A stretch of 64,000 nt of DNA from Chitinophaga pollutisoli (GTDB taxonomy: Bacteria; Bacteroidota; Bacteroidia; Chitinophagales; Chitinophagaceae), in assembly GCF_038396755.1 (NCBI RefSeq), contig NZ_CP149822.1:4928001-4992000 (forward strand). The letters are read 5' to 3'. Below are positions 62,635 through 64,000 of the stretch, piece after piece. How positions within the stretch are numbered: the first letter of the stretch is position 1; the number at the start of each line of letters is the position of its first letter. The notes beneath the pieces were generated by a model that saw only the letters and a program-made list of their open reading frames with translations, was not told the origin of the DNA and did no database searches. Both the position numbers and the translations under genes were made by a program.

Positions 62635-64000
62635 TTAAATCCCCTTGTATTCTCCCCAAACATCGCGGAGCGTATCTGCGATTTCGCCGAGCGTGCAATA
62701 GTTTTCCACGGCTTCTACCACAAGGGGCATAAGGTTCTCGTTAGTCCTGGCACGCTCTGCCAGCGCGGCAAGCAGGGCGTTTGCCTTGTCGTTGTCGCGG
62801 CGGGTGCGGAGGGATGCCAGTTTTTCGGACTGCAATTTACGGATGCTGTCGTCGATACGGAATACCTCGGTATCTGAGGTTTCTTCCACGACAAATTTGT
62901 TCACGCCGACGATGATTTTTTCGTTGTTTTCGATTTCCTGCTGGTATTGATAGGCGCTCCTGGCGATCTCGTCCTGGATGAACCCTTGTTCAATGGCGCT
63001 TACGGAACCGCCCATGGCGTCGATTTTATGGATGAGCTCCCATGCGCGTTCTTCCACTTCTTTGGTGAGCGCTTCCACGTAGTAGGAGCCGGCGAGCGGG
63101 TCTACGGTGTCGGCGATCCCGCTTTCGTAACCGATGATCTGCTGGGTGCGGAGCGCGATGCGCGCGGCGGATTCGGTGGGGAGGGAAATGGCTTCGTCGA
63201 ACCCGTTGGTGTGCAGCGACTGCGTACCGCCGAGCGTGGCGGCAAGGGTTTGCACGGCTACGCGGACGATGTTGTTATGCGGTTGCTGGGCGGTGAGGGT
63301 GGAACCGCCCGTTTGCGTATGGAAGCGCAGCATTTGCGCCTTGGGATCGGTGGCGCCGAGGTTTTGGGTGATGTGCGCCCACATGTTGCGCGCCGCGCGG
63401 AACTTGGCTACTTCTTCGAACAGGTGGTTATGCGCGTTGAAGAAAAAGCTGAGGCGTTTGGCGAATACATTGATATCCAGCCCTTTTTCCAGCGCGGCTT
63501 TCAGGTAGGCCTTGCCGTTGGACAGCGTGAAAGCCAGCTCCTGCACGGCATTGGCGCCCGCTTCGCGGATATGGTACCCACTGATGGAAATGGTGTTCCA
63601 TTTCGGCACTTCCCGGCTGCAATAATCGAAAATATCGGTGATGAGCCGCATGGAAGGTTGCGGGGGATAGATGAAAGTGCCGCGGGCGGCGTATTCTTTG
63701 AGAATATCGTTCTGAATGGTGCCGGAAATCTTCTGCAGGTCGGCGCCCTGCTTTTTCGCCAGCGCGATGTAAAATGCAAGGAGGATGAACGCCGTGGCGT
63801 TGATGGTCATGGATGTGGAGACCTTCTCCAGTTCGATGCCTGCGAAAAGCGTTTCCATATCTTCCAGCGAATCGATGGCTACGCCCACTTTGCCGACTTC
63901 GCCTTCGGCCATGGCATGGTCGGAATCATACCCGATCTGGGTGGGCAGGTCGAAGGCGACGCTGAGGCCCATAACGCCCTGGCTGAGCAGGAAGTGGTAT
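62635..64000 (-). CDS. Acyl-CoA mutase large subunit (methylmalonyl-/isobutyryl-CoA mutase family), 5' truncated
   Basis: The frame runs off the right edge; ~454 C-terminal residues are visible. Adenosylcobalamin-dependent rearrangement of a branched acyl-CoA. Blocks: [119 protein letters not shown]. It ends ([17 protein letters not shown]) without the cobalamin-binding DxHxxG domain, so a separate small subunit must carry it, as in IcmA-type enzymes. Isobutyryl- versus methylmalonyl-CoA specificity is not decided. Confidence 0.94.
   Translation of the reverse strand, partial: YHFLLSQGVMGLSVAFDLPTQIGYDSDHAMAEGEVGKVGVAIDSLEDMETLFAGIELEKVSTSMTINATAFILLAFYIALAKKQGADLQKISGTIQNDILKEYAARGTFIYPPQPSMRLITDIFDYCSREVPKWNTISISGYHIREAGANAVQELAFTLSNGKAYLKAALEKGLDINVFAKRLSFFFNAHNHLFEEVAKFRAARNMWAHITQNLGATDPKAQMLRFHTQTGGSTLTAQQPHNNIVRVAVQTLAATLGGTQSLHTNGFDEAISLPTESAARIALRTQQIIGYESGIADTVDPLAGSYYVEALTKEVEERAWELIHKIDAMGGSVSAIEQGFIQDEIARSAYQYQQEIENNEKIIVGVNKFVVEETSDTEVFRIDDSIRKLQSEKLASLRTRRDNDKANALLAALAERARTNENLMPLVVEAVENYCTLGEIADTLRDVWGEYKGI

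Overview
The window looks like a chromosome segment of a Bacteroidota bacterium, most likely Chitinophagaceae (Chitinophaga or a close relative). The evidence is an ECF sigma/FecR/SusC/SusD locus, an S46 dipeptidyl peptidase, DUF3810 and DUF3667 membrane proteins, a cysteine-free L32, genes without clear Shine-Dalgarno sequences, and repeated TAnnTTTG promoter boxes. The genus is an inference.

Positions 1 to about 16.9 kb are an AT-rich degraded integrative element lying on the 3' side of a tRNA-Leu gene. From the left it holds: the tail of a large methylase/helicase protein of Bacteroidota ICEs; a frameshifted rteC; a heavy-metal efflux operon on the minus strand (small His-rich protein, CzcA-type RND pump fused to an outer-membrane factor, adaptor, cytochrome b561-like protein, PAP2 phosphatase, P1B-ATPase, small protein); the 3' half of a type IV coupling protein; an IS982-family insertion sequence; the 3' part of traN; three small accessory genes; and a serine recombinase whose frame runs into the tRNA-Leu. 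The IS joins pieces of two unrelated transfer genes in opposite orientations, so this is a rearranged remnant rather than an intact element.

From the tRNA-Leu/tRNA-Gly pair onward the DNA is visibly GC-richer and reads as ordinary chromosome. It contains a DUF3667 duplication; enoyl-CoA hydratase, carbonic anhydrase and an Ivy-like lipoprotein; tex and mazG; an NtrY-like kinase; yceD-rpmF-plsX (lipid/ribosome operon); a hybrid histidine kinase; a fructosamine kinase; DUF3810; arginase and acyl-CoA dehydrogenase; yggS with a TlpA-like lipoprotein; a beta-lactamase-family serine hydrolase followed by a duplicated gene tail and short repeats; dcd; phosphopantetheinyl transferase, shikimate kinase and DUF423; a pair of alpha/beta hydrolases; ftsK and lolA; lpd; an S46 peptidase; a sigma/FecR/SusC/SusD/TlpA nutrient-uptake locus; a methyltransferase; and the edge of an acyl-CoA mutase.

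At least nine genes are broken by single-base shifts. Nearly all are repaired by adding one base to a homopolymer run, and one of them is ftsK, normally essential. This points to homopolymer deletion errors in the assembly as the main cause. I report restored gene spans and say where each break lies. I did not find a convincing wholly new system. The strongest unusual items are the pump/outer-membrane-factor fusion operon, the recombinase-tRNA-terminator overlap, a hydrolase that has lost its nucleophile, and an Ivy-like lipoprotein.
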